From the NCBI GenBank assembly GCA_937983405.1, contig CALJZN010000043.1, positions 1-64,000 on the forward strand: a DNA stretch of 64,000 nt. Direction: 5' to 3'. Under the pieces are notes generated by a model. The model was not told the DNA's origin, made no database searches, and saw only the letters and a list, made by a program, of their open reading frames with translations. This DNA comes from an uncultured Paracoccaceae bacterium (GTDB lineage Bacteria > Pseudomonadota > Alphaproteobacteria > Rhodobacterales > Rhodobacteraceae). Each line of letters starts with the position of its first letter. Positions within the stretch are counted from its first letter, which is position 1. Made by a program: the position numbers and the translations under genes. Shown here one piece after another: positions 1-7,157 of this stretch.

Positions 1-719
1 CGCGCCCCGGGGCGGGGGCGCTGGCCGAGGCCTTCCGGGCGATGGCCCCGGGGCTGGGCGAGGACGCGGCGCCCTTCGCCGCCCCCGGGCCGGCCGCGCC
101 CGGGGGGGGGCCGGCCGATGCCGGCGCGCCCGCCGCCTGTCAGCCGCTGGGCAGGGCGCGGGCGCAGCTGTTCGGCACCTGGATCGTTGCCGAGGCGGTC
201 GACGGGCTGGTGCTGGTGGACGCCCATGCGGCGCATGAGCGGATCGTCTACGAGCGCCTCAAGGCGCAGGCTGCCGCGAACGGCGTGGCGGTGCAGACCC
301 TTCTGGTGCCCGAGATCGTCGAGTGCGGCGCCGCCGACGCCGCGCGGCTGCTCGACCACGCGGGCGAGCTTGCCGCGCTGGGTCTTGTGGTCGAAGCCTT
401 CGGCGGCACGGCGGTGGCGGTGCGGGGCGTGCCGGCGATCCTCGGCGCGGCGTCGGTCGCCCCGCTGCTGGCCGACATCGCCGACGAGCTGGCCGACCTT
501 GGCAGCAGCGAGCGCCTGTCGGCGCGCATCGACGCGGTGCTGGCCCGGATGGCCTGCCACGGATCGGTGCGCGGCGGACGGGCGCTGCGGATCGAGGAGA
601 TGGACGCCCTCCTGCGGGCGATGGAGACCACGCCGAACGCGGGTCAGTGCAACCACGGCCGGCCGACCTCGATCACGCTGCGCCGGTCCGACATCGAACG
701 GCTGTTCGGCCGCCGGTAG
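1..719 (+). CDS. mutL: DNA mismatch repair protein MutL, C-terminal part (5' end outside window)
   Basis: The frame is open from the first base, so only the last 239 or so residues of MutL are here: part of the low-complexity linker and the complete C-terminal dimerisation domain. MutL couples MutS mismatch recognition to strand incision. The motif DAHAAHERIVYE fits the endonuclease consensus DQHA-x2-E-x4-E except that Q is A, a variant I associate with alphaproteobacterial MutL. ACHGSVRGGRAL and CNHGRPTSI near the end match other conserved C-terminal blocks. The protein ends with DIERLFGRR. The gene converges with chrR, with 15 bases between the stops. The N-terminal ATPase domain cannot be judged from this window. 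Confidence 0.93.
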   Translation, partial: RPGAGALAEAFRAMAPGLGEDAAPFAAPGPAAPGGGPADAGAPAACQPLGRARAQLFGTWIVAEAVDGLVLVDAHAAHERIVYERLKAQAAANGVAVQTLLVPEIVECGAADAARLLDHAGELAALGLVVEAFGGTAVAVRGVPAILGAASVAPLLADIADELADLGSSERLSARIDAVLARMACHGSVRGGRALRIEEMDALLRAMETTPNAGQCNHGRPTSITLRRSDIERLFGRR

Positions 720-734
720 CCGGGCCGCGCGCGC

Positions 735-1385
735 TCAGATGCGGAAGAAGGGCTGCGCCAGCCGCGGAAGAAGACCCGAAAAGCGCAGCGGCGCGTCGGT
801 CGCCGCCAGGCAGATGCAGGGCTCGCCGGTTTCGGCGACCGGCGTGTGCTGCACATCCTCGCTCGCCACGTCGACGTCGCCGCGGCCGAACCGCTCGCTT
901 CCGTCGCGAAAGGCGCCCTGGAGCACGAGGGTCAGCTCGAGCCCGCGGTGGCCATGATGGGGCACTGCCGCCCCGGGCGGAATGTGCAGCAGCCGGGCCG
1001 AAGCATCGCGCGCCGTCGGCAGGATCGCCTGGCGCACGCCATTGCCCACGGGGCGCCAGACGACCGCGTCCACGTCGCCGCCGACATAGTCGCGCAGCGG
1101 CGCCGGCAGGACCGCCCCGCGCCGGTAGCGCGGCACGATGGGATCCTTCGGGCCGCGCCCGATCAGCGCCATGGTCGCTGCCAGGCTGCCCGCACCCATC
1201 GGGGCCGTGGCCGTCTCTTCCAGCAGCGCACCGCCCACCGCCTCGAAGCTCTCGAGCCGTGCGCGGCAGTCGTCGCACAGCGAGACATGCGAGGCCACCA
1301 CGAGCGCGAAGGCCTCGGGCAGCTGCCCGGCGGCATAGGCCATCAGCAGCGCATCGTTCAGGTGGTGGCGGATCGTCGTGGTCAT
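735..1385 (-). CDS. chrR: Zinc-binding anti-sigma factor ChrR
   Basis: This 216-residue protein holds the group IV sigma factor RpoE inactive until singlet oxygen or related stress triggers its loss. The N-terminal anti-sigma zinc domain shows His8, His33, Cys37 and Cys40 (SHVSLCDDC), the spacing of the ChrR zinc site. The C-terminal half is a cupin with HHGHRGLELTLVLQG, the metal-binding strand pair of the ChrR lyase-like domain. The ATG at 1385 lies five bases after the rpoE stop, so translation is probably coupled. The family and its singlet-oxygen role are established in Rhodobacter sphaeroides; the same role here is inferred from sequence and gene order. Confidence 0.93.
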   Translation of the reverse strand: MTTTIRHHLNDALLMAYAAGQLPEAFALVVASHVSLCDDCRARLESFEAVGGALLEETATAPMGAGSLAATMALIGRGPKDPIVPRYRRGAVLPAPLRDYVGGDVDAVVWRPVGNGVRQAILPTARDASARLLHIPPGAAVPHHGHRGLELTLVLQGAFRDGSERFGRGDVDVASEDVQHTPVAETGEPCICLAATDAPLRFSGLLPRLAQPFFRI

Positions 1386-1390
1386 CGGTA

Positions 1391-1939
1391 TCAACCCATC
1401 TGGTGGCGCAGGCGTTCCAGCGCCAGGCGTATTCTCGACTTGATCGTGCCCAGCGGCAGGCCCGTCGCCGCGGCGATCTCGGTATGCGAGAGGTCGCCGA
1501 AATAGGCACGCTCGATCAGGTCCTTCTGTTTCTCGGGCAGGCGGGCGATGGCCTCGCCCAGCCGCTGCGTCTCTTGCTGCATCGCCAGCGCCTCTTCCTG
1601 GTCGGGCTCGGCCTCGGGCCCCCAGGGAAGTTCCTCGGGTTCGGGCCGCCGCGCGCGGCGGATCGCGTCGATGCGCCGGTTCCGGGCGATGGTGAAGATC
1701 CAGGTGGCCACGCTGGCGCGCGCGGGGTCGAACAGGTGCGCCTTGTGCCAAAGCGTCGCCATGACCTCCTGCGCCACCTCCTCGGCGGTCGTTTCGGCGG
1801 TTCCGGACTTCATCAGGAAACCCTTGATGCGTGGCGCAAAATGCCGGAACAGGGCGGCGAAGGCCGCCGCATCCCGGCGGTCGCGCACCGCCGCCACGGC
1901 CGCCACCCAGTCGGTGCCCTCGGGTTCAGCGCTTCCCAA
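1391..1939 (-). CDS. rpoE: RNA polymerase sigma factor RpoE (ECF11, ChrR-controlled)
   Basis: This ECF sigma factor directs the photooxidative-stress regulon. Region 2 is visible as FRHFAPRIKGFLMKSG followed by EVAQEVMATLWHKAHLFDP and TWIFTIARNRRIDAIRR. Region 4 is LPEKQKDLIERAYFGDLSH followed by a helix-turn-helix (IAAATGLPLGTIKSRIRLAL). The frame stays open to 2164, but residues before about ERQNLGSAEPEG do not look conserved. A TTG at 1939 gives 182 residues, about the family's usual length, and has a GGGAACGG about six bases upstream. An ATG at 1999 is the alternative. The start is therefore uncertain while the identity is not. The gene is followed at once by chrR, and its promoter candidate lies at 2091-2120. 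Confidence 0.9.
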   Translation of the reverse strand: MGSAEPEGTDWVAAVAAVRDRRDAAAFAALFRHFAPRIKGFLMKSGTAETTAEEVAQEVMATLWHKAHLFDPARASVATWIFTIARNRRIDAIRRARRPEPEELPWGPEAEPDQEEALAMQQETQRLGEAIARLPEKQKDLIERAYFGDLSHTEIAAATGLPLGTIKSRIRLALERLRHQMG

Positions 1940-2090
1940 GTTCTGCCGTTCCCATGCCCTTGGCGCGCGCGCCGGATTCGGCGCCGCGGGGCCACGCATA
2001 CAGGCACGCCGCGGCGGCTGCAAAGCAAAGCCCGCCGCCGATCCGGCTGGCGTAGCAGTCCTACAGGGGCTGGTTTGGACGATCATGTCG

Positions 2091-2120
2091 GCAATACGCC
2101 GCAGCACTTGCGCCGGATCA
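2091..2120 (-). promoter_or_regulatory. Probable RpoE-dependent promoter of rpoE-chrR
   Basis: On the minus strand a perfect TGATCC (2115-2120) is followed after exactly 18 bases by TATTGC (2091-2096). TGATCC is the -35 element I recall for RpoE (ECF11) promoters, and these sigma factors usually autoregulate. It would start transcription near 2084, upstream of the likely rpoE start codon. Confidence 0.6.
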
Positions 2121-2132
2121 CAGGAAAAATGT

Positions 2133-2162
2133 GCATCCGCCGGCGTCCGTTTGGCGTAGTAC
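2133..2162 (+). promoter_or_regulatory. Candidate divergent RpoE promoter for the flavoprotein operon
   Basis: On the plus strand GCATCC (2133-2138) is followed after 18 bases by TAGTAC (2157-2162), 28 bases before the ATG at 2191. The -35 differs from TGATCC at two positions, but the spacing equals that of the opposing rpoE promoter, and the operon downstream is the one RpoE controls in R. sphaeroides. It is inferred from this weak match and the gene context. Confidence 0.4.
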
Positions 2163-2190
2163 ACCCCAGCAAGGACCGAGGAGAGACTTG

Positions 2191-3486
2191 ATGCCGTTCG
2201 AGACGTTCCACGCCGCGCCGCGGCGCATCGCCGTGATCGGCGGCGGGATAGCGGGCCTGGCGGCCGCGCATCTGCTGTCGGGCGGGCAGAGCGTGGTGCT
2301 GTTCGAGGCCGAGGCGCGGCTTGGCGGCCATGCCCGCACCGTCATCGCCGGCAAGCGCGGCGACCAGCCGGTGGATACGGGGTTCATCGTCTTCAACCGG
2401 GTGAACTATCCGCATCTCACCCGCCTGTTCGAGGCGCTGGGGGTGCCGATCGCCGACAGCGACATGAGCTTTGGCGCATCGATCGACGGCGGCCGGATCG
2501 AGTACGGCCTGCGCACCGTCGGCACGCTGATCGCGCAGAAGCGCAACCTGCTGCGGCCCGCGTTCCTGCGGATGGTGCGCGACATCCTGCACTTCAACGC
2601 CCGCGCCGAGGCGGCGGCGAGCGACCCCGAAATGACCATCGGCGACCTGCTCGACCGGCTGGGAACCGGCGCGTGGTTCCGCGACTACTATCTGCTGCCG
2701 CTGTCGGGCGCGATCTGGTCCACGCCCAAGCAGGGCATCCTCGATTTCCCTGCCCGGCCGCTGGTGCAGTTCTTCCGCAACCACGCGCTGCTGTCGGCCT
2801 CGGGGCAGCACCGCTGGCTGACGGTGCGCGGCGGGTCGATCCAGTATGTCGCGCGGCTCGAGGCGCAGCTGCGCCGCCGCGGGGTGGACATCCGCCTGGC
2901 CACCCCGGTGGCGGCGGTCCGGCGCCTGCCCGCGGGGGTCGAGGTGCGGGCCCGCGGCGGCGAGTGGGAGTTCTTCGACGACGTCGTGTTCGCCTCGCAT
3001 GCCGACGACACGCTGGCGATGCTGGCCGACGCCGCCCCCGAGGAACGCGCGGCGCTGGCGGCGGTGCGCTACCAGCCCAACGAGGCGGTGCTGCACGCCG
3101 ATGCCAGCCTGATGCCCCGGCGTCGCGCGGTCTGGTCCTCCTGGGTGCATGCCGAGGCTGCCGGAGTGCGGGCCGACCGGGTGCACCTGACCTACTGGAT
3201 GAACTCGCTCCAGCCGATCCCGATGGACGACCCCATGTTCGTCACCCTGAACGCGACGCGGCCGATCCGGGACGAGCTGATCTACGATCGGGTCAGCTTC
3301 CGCCATCCGGTCTATGACGTCGGCGCCTTCCGCGCCCAGGCGGCGCTGCGCGCGGCGAACGGGGCCCGCAACACCTGGTTCTGCGGCGCCTGGATGCGCA
3401 ACGGCTTCCACGAGGACGGCTTTGCCAGTGCGGTCGATGTGGTCGAGGGCATGGAGCTGCGGGCACGGAGGCGCGCGGCCGCATGA
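2191..3486 (+). CDS. FAD-dependent amine oxidase/desaturase-like flavoprotein
   Basis: This is a 431-residue flavoprotein. It opens with the Rossmann dinucleotide fold VIGGGIAGLAAAHLL and the ARLGGHARTV block typical of FAD amine oxidases and carotenoid-desaturase-like enzymes. The ATG at 2191 follows GAGGAGA, so it is preferred over an upstream in-frame GTG. It is the first gene of a five-gene operon diverging from rpoE and overlaps the next gene by four bases. In R. sphaeroides the first two genes of the matching operon (RSP_1091 and RSP_1090, as I recall) were tied to ChrR turnover under singlet oxygen and to furan fatty acid synthesis. Its substrate here is inferred to be membrane acyl chains. 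A genuine amine substrate is not supported by anything visible. Confidence 0.85.
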   Translation: MPFETFHAAPRRIAVIGGGIAGLAAAHLLSGGQSVVLFEAEARLGGHARTVIAGKRGDQPVDTGFIVFNRVNYPHLTRLFEALGVPIADSDMSFGASIDGGRIEYGLRTVGTLIAQKRNLLRPAFLRMVRDILHFNARAEAAASDPEMTIGDLLDRLGTGAWFRDYYLLPLSGAIWSTPKQGILDFPARPLVQFFRNHALLSASGQHRWLTVRGGSIQYVARLEAQLRRRGVDIRLATPVAAVRRLPAGVEVRARGGEWEFFDDVVFASHADDTLAMLADAAPEERAALAAVRYQPNEAVLHADASLMPRRRAVWSSWVHAEAAGVRADRVHLTYWMNSLQPIPMDDPMFVTLNATRPIRDELIYDRVSFRHPVYDVGAFRAQAALRAANGARNTWFCGAWMRNGFHEDGFASAVDVVEGMELRARRRAAA

Positions 3487-4259
3487 CCGCCCTGGTGCCC
3501 CCGGTGCTCGACCATCTGGCGGGCGAGACGTTCCACGGCCGCCGCGGTGCGGTGGCGAACGCCTTCCGCTACCGGGTGGACTACGTTGTGCTCGACCCCG
3601 AGGCGGCGCCCGCCGGCCCGGGGCTGTTCGCGCGCAACCGGCGCAACCTGTTCGCCCTGCACGACCGCGACCATGGCGGCGCGCCGGGCAGGGGGCGCGG
3701 CGCGGTCTGGGCGCGCGAGGTCCTGGCGGTGCACGGTTTGGCCGGGGCGACGGCGGGGCGGCTGCTTCTGGTCGCGCAGCCGCGCGTGCTGGGGCATGTG
3801 TTCAACCCGGTCTCCTTCTGGCTGGCGCACGGCCCCGACGGCAGCCTGCGGGCGGTGATCGCCGAGGTGACGAACACCTTCGGCGACCGGCACTGCTATC
3901 TCTGCGCCCATCCCGATGCCCGCCCGATCCTGCCCGACGACCGGCTTTCGGCGGCCAAGATCTTCCACGTCTCACCGTTCCAGCCGGTGGCGGGGGGCTA
4001 TGTCTTCCGCTTCGACATCCGGCCCGACCGCATCGGCATCTGGATCGACTATGCCCACGCGGCGGGCGGGCTCTTTGCCACGCTGACCGGGCCGCGCCGG
4101 CCGCTGACGAACGCCGCGATCCTTGCCGCCTGTCTGCGCCGCCCCTTCGGCTCGCGCCGGGTGCTGGCGCTGATCCACTGGCAGGCGCTGCGGCTGTGGT
4201 GGAAGGGCGCGCCCTACCGCCCCCGCCCCCTGCCCCCGGCCGAGGAGGTGACGCGATGA
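3483..4259 (+). CDS. DUF1365 family protein
   Basis: This 258-residue protein has the features of DUF1365: an N-terminal HLAGETFHGRRGAVANAFRY, the central HVFNPVSFW motif, and EVTNTFGDRHCYL. The family's chemistry is not settled. It is nearly always found beside the FAD oxidase encoded just upstream and often beside a cyclopropane-fatty-acid-type synthase. No such synthase lies in this cluster. The start ATG overlaps the upstream stop (ATGA) and its own stop overlaps the next start the same way, so the three proteins are probably made in fixed proportion. A role in modifying membrane acyl chains during oxidative stress is inferred from the operon and from R. sphaeroides. Confidence 0.85.
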   Translation: MTALVPPVLDHLAGETFHGRRGAVANAFRYRVDYVVLDPEAAPAGPGLFARNRRNLFALHDRDHGGAPGRGRGAVWAREVLAVHGLAGATAGRLLLVAQPRVLGHVFNPVSFWLAHGPDGSLRAVIAEVTNTFGDRHCYLCAHPDARPILPDDRLSAAKIFHVSPFQPVAGGYVFRFDIRPDRIGIWIDYAHAAGGLFATLTGPRRPLTNAAILAACLRRPFGSRRVLALIHWQALRLWWKGAPYRPRPLPPAEEVTR

Positions 4260-5566
4260 GGGCCGCACCCGCCCCGACCGGCGCATCGACCGCCCCGCAG
4301 ACCGGCGCACCGGCCGCGGCTGCGGCCCCCGCCCCCGCCCGGGGCCTGGCGGGCTATGCGCTGTTCGCGGGCATGCTGGCCTGCGCCGGGCTGCCCATCT
4401 ACATCCACGCGCCCAAGTTCTATGTCGATGCCTACGGCGTGGGCCTGGCCTCGCTCGGCGCGGTGCTGTTCGGGCTGCGGCTGATCGACGTGGTGCAGGA
4501 CCCGGCGCTGGGCTGGCTCTCCTCGGCGCTGGGGCGGCGGCGCGGGCTGGCGGTGGCCGGCGGCGGGGCAGTCATGGCGCTGGCCATGCTGGGGCTGTTC
4601 GCCGTGCCGCCCCCCGTCGCGCCGCTGCTGTGGTTCGCGCTGACGCTGGCGCTTCTGTTCTCGGGCTTCAGCTTTCTCACCATCACCTTCTATGCCGCGG
4701 GGGTCGAGAAGGCGCGCGCCCTCGGCCCGGGCGGCCATGTGCGCGTCGCGGCCTGGCGCGAGGCCGGGGCGCTGGCGGGGATCTGCGCGGCCTCGGTCGC
4801 CCCGGCGGCGCTGGCCGCGGGCACGGCTGCACCGTTCGCCGCCTTTGCGCTGGGCTTCGCGGCGCTGGCCGTCCTGGCGCTGTGGTCGATGCGCAGCGAA
4901 TGGTCGGGCGGTGCCGCGCCGGCCGCGGGCGCCTCGTTGGCGGGCTTCCGCACCGTGCTGGCCGACCGCGAGGCGCGGCGGCTGCTGCTGGTCGCGCTCC
5001 TGAACGCCGCGCCGGTCGCCGTCACCTCGACCCTGTTCCTCTTCTTCGTCGAATCGCGCCTCGCCGCCCCGGGGTGGGAGGGGCCGCTGCTGCTGCTGTT
5101 CTTCGTCGCCGCCGCGGCCTCGGTGCCGCTGTGGGGCCGGGCGGCGGCGCGCTTCGGCACGCGCCGTGCGCTGCTGGCGGGGATGGCGCTGTCGATCGCG
5201 GCCTTCGCCTTCGCCACCCTGCTCGGGCCCGGCGACACGCCGGCCTTCGCGCTGATCTGCCTGGCCTCGGGTGCCGCCCTGGGTGCCGACATGACGCTGC
5301 TGGTGGCGCTGTTCGCCGCCCGTCTGGCGCGGATCGTGCCCGAGGCCGGCATCGCCTTCGGCCTGTGGAACTTCGTGTCGAAGTTCACCCTGGCGATTGC
5401 TGCCGCAACGCTCCTGCCGCTGCTCGGCGCCGCCGGCTTCGTCCCCGGCGGCGACAGCCCGGCGGCCGCGCTGATGCTGCTCTCCCTGCTCTATGCCGCC
5501 CTGCCCTGTGCGCTGAAACTGATCGCGCTGGGCCTTCTGGCCACCACCCACCTGTCGGAGCCCTGA
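4256..5566 (+). CDS. MFS transporter, GPH sugar:cation symporter type
   Basis: The product has 436 residues and roughly twelve hydrophobic segments. It begins after a 30-residue Ala/Pro-rich cytoplasmic tail. The early block FYVDAYGVGLASLGAVLFGLR and the following RLIDVVQDPALGWLS resemble the helix 1-2 region of MelB-like symporters, in which the Asp residues bind cation. The ligand is unknown, and within this stress operon it may be a lipid-related compound, not a sugar. The ATG overlaps the DUF1365 stop, and the next gene starts four bases after its own stop. Confidence 0.82.
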   Translation: MRAAPAPTGASTAPQTGAPAAAAAPAPARGLAGYALFAGMLACAGLPIYIHAPKFYVDAYGVGLASLGAVLFGLRLIDVVQDPALGWLSSALGRRRGLAVAGGGAVMALAMLGLFAVPPPVAPLLWFALTLALLFSGFSFLTITFYAAGVEKARALGPGGHVRVAAWREAGALAGICAASVAPAALAAGTAAPFAAFALGFAALAVLALWSMRSEWSGGAAPAAGASLAGFRTVLADREARRLLLVALLNAAPVAVTSTLFLFFVESRLAAPGWEGPLLLLFFVAAAASVPLWGRAAARFGTRRALLAGMALSIAAFAFATLLGPGDTPAFALICLASGAALGADMTLLVALFAARLARIVPEAGIAFGLWNFVSKFTLAIAAATLLPLLGAAGFVPGGDSPAAALMLLSLLYAALPCALKLIALGLLATTHLSEP

Positions 5567-5569
5567 GCC

Positions 5570-6133
5570 ATGGACCTTTTTCTCGCAAGCCTTGCCGGCG
5601 CCCTTCTGACGCTTGTGGCCGTCCTTGCCTGGACGCGCGCCCTGGGCTTTGCCGGCCAGCGCCCCGCCGACTATGCCGGCACGGGCCCGCGCTTTGACCT
5701 GCGCGAGCATCTGTCCGGCCCGATCCTGTGCGAGGGGGTCATCTTCGGGCCGACGGGCCGCGTCTCGTCGCGCTTCGTCGCCGACATGGAGGCCGAGTGG
5801 AGCGGCAACGTCGGCGTGATGAAAGAGCATTTCCGCTACGACAGCGGCGCCCGGCAGGACCGCGAGTGGCGCCTGACGCTGGGCAATGACGGCTCGATCA
5901 AGGCCGAGGCGCCCGATGTGGTGGGGGTGGGGCATGGCATGCAGTCGGGCTCGGCCGTGCTGCTGAACTACCGCATCCGCCTGCCCGAGGACGCGGGCGG
6001 CCATGTGCTGGACACCACCGACTGGATGTATCTGATCGGCAACGGCACGATCATCAACCGCAGCCAGTTCCGCAAGCACGGGGTGAAGGTGGCCGAGCTT
6101 GTGGCCACCATGCGCCGCAAGGAAGCGGCCTGA
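5570..6133 (+). CDS. DUF3833 family membrane-anchored protein
   Basis: This 187-residue protein starts with one hydrophobic segment (residues 2-24) that probably anchors it. A beta-rich domain follows, with GPILCEGVIFGPTGRVSSRF, FRYDSGARQDREWRL and DTTDWMYLIGNGTIINRS, which I recognise as DUF3833. No lipobox Cys is present. The function is unknown, and the family travels with the upstream oxidase/DUF1365 pair. An envelope role in the RpoE response is inferred. Confidence 0.8.
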   Translation: MDLFLASLAGALLTLVAVLAWTRALGFAGQRPADYAGTGPRFDLREHLSGPILCEGVIFGPTGRVSSRFVADMEAEWSGNVGVMKEHFRYDSGARQDREWRLTLGNDGSIKAEAPDVVGVGHGMQSGSAVLLNYRIRLPEDAGGHVLDTTDWMYLIGNGTIINRSQFRKHGVKVAELVATMRRKEAA

Positions 6134-6143
6134 GGCGCGCGCG

Positions 6144-6881
6144 ATGCGAAAGTGGGCCGGCAGGCGCTATTGGCTGGTGGGCGCAAGCGAGGGTCTGGGC
6201 CGCGCGCTGGCCCAGCGGATGAGCGCGGCGGGGGTCGAGCTTGTGCTGTCCGCCCGCACCGCCCCGAGGCTCGAGGCGCTGGCGGCCGAGCTTCCGGGCC
6301 GGGCACTGGCCCTGCCCTGCGACGTGGGCGACCGCGCGTCGGTGACGGCGGCGGCCGCGGCAGCGGGCGAGCTTGACGGGGTGGTCTATCTCGCCGGGGT
6401 CTACTGGCCGATGCGCGCCCAGGACTGGGACGCCGAAAAGGCCGAGGCGATGGCCGACCTCAACTTCACCGGGGCGGTGCGGGTGATGGGCGCGGTCATG
6501 CCGGGGATGGTGGCGCGCGGTCGCGGCCATCTGGTGCTGACGGGCAGCCTTGCCGCCTTCCGCGGCCTGCCGGGCGCCATCGGCTATGCCGCCGGGAAGG
6601 CCGGACTGGCCGCGCTGGCCGAATCGATGCAGTGCGACCTGCGCGGATCGGGCATCGCGGTGCAGCTGGCGAACCCGGGCTACATCCGCACCCGGCTGAC
6701 CGCGAAGAACGACTTCGCCATGCCCGCGATCATGGAGCCCGAGGCGGCGGCGCGCACCATGTTCGCCTTCATGGGCACCGACCGCTTCCGCCTGAGCTTC
6801 CCCGTTCCCTTCGCCTGGCTGTTCCGAGCCGCGGCCCTGCTGCCCGATCCGCTCTACTTCCGCCTCTTCGCGCGCCGGTAG
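6144..6881 (+). CDS. Short-chain dehydrogenase/reductase (SDR)
   Basis: This 245-residue classical SDR has the cofactor loop VGASEGLGRAL, a YLAGVYW segment where the NAG motif normally sits, and the catalytic Ser-Tyr-Lys set in TGSLAAFRGLPGAIGYAAGK. A hydrophobic C-terminus (PFAWLFRAAALLPDPLYF) suggests membrane association. It closes the operon that starts at 2191, eleven bases after the DUF3833 stop. The in-frame ATG at 6144 was chosen because the upstream residues are antisense-like. The substrate is unknown; an oxidised lipid carbonyl would suit the operon. Confidence 0.85.
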   Translation: MRKWAGRRYWLVGASEGLGRALAQRMSAAGVELVLSARTAPRLEALAAELPGRALALPCDVGDRASVTAAAAAAGELDGVVYLAGVYWPMRAQDWDAEKAEAMADLNFTGAVRVMGAVMPGMVARGRGHLVLTGSLAAFRGLPGAIGYAAGKAGLAALAESMQCDLRGSGIAVQLANPGYIRTRLTAKNDFAMPAIMEPEAAARTMFAFMGTDRFRLSFPVPFAWLFRAAALLPDPLYFRLFARR

Positions 6882-6915
6882 CGCCGCCGCGCGCGCCCCG
6901 CGTCGCCCCCGCCCC

Positions 6916-6971
6916 GAGGCAGCGGGAGCGAGGCGGCGGGAGCGGGGCGGCGGGGGCGGGGCGGCGGGCCC
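6916..6971. repeat. Four 14-bp GC-rich tandem repeats
   Basis: Units start at 6916, 6930, 6944 and 6958. The consensus is GRGGCGGCGGGRGC and each copy differs at one to three positions. The array lies in the gap downstream of the SDR gene and upstream of the caspase-like gene. The period is 14, so it is not a triplet expansion. Confidence 0.85.
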
Positions 6972-7157
6972 GCGATCAACCGAATGTGCCCGCCGGTGCC
7001 GCTATCCGCGCGTTGTCTGATCGCGGGGTTCCCGGTAGGAAAGTGGCGCGGGGAATGGTCGTGCCGGTTCCGCCCGGATCACTGCCGGTCGGCGGCAGGC
7101 CGATCCGGGGGCGTCGGTTCTGCCGCTTTCGGCCCCGCCCGCAAGGGAGCAACCGCC

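Noticed and set aside
2083..3411. Minus-strand frame antisense to the FAD oxidase as a second gene near rpoE
   Set aside because: The composition is that of a shadow frame, and the plus-strand gene has unmistakable FAD motifs.
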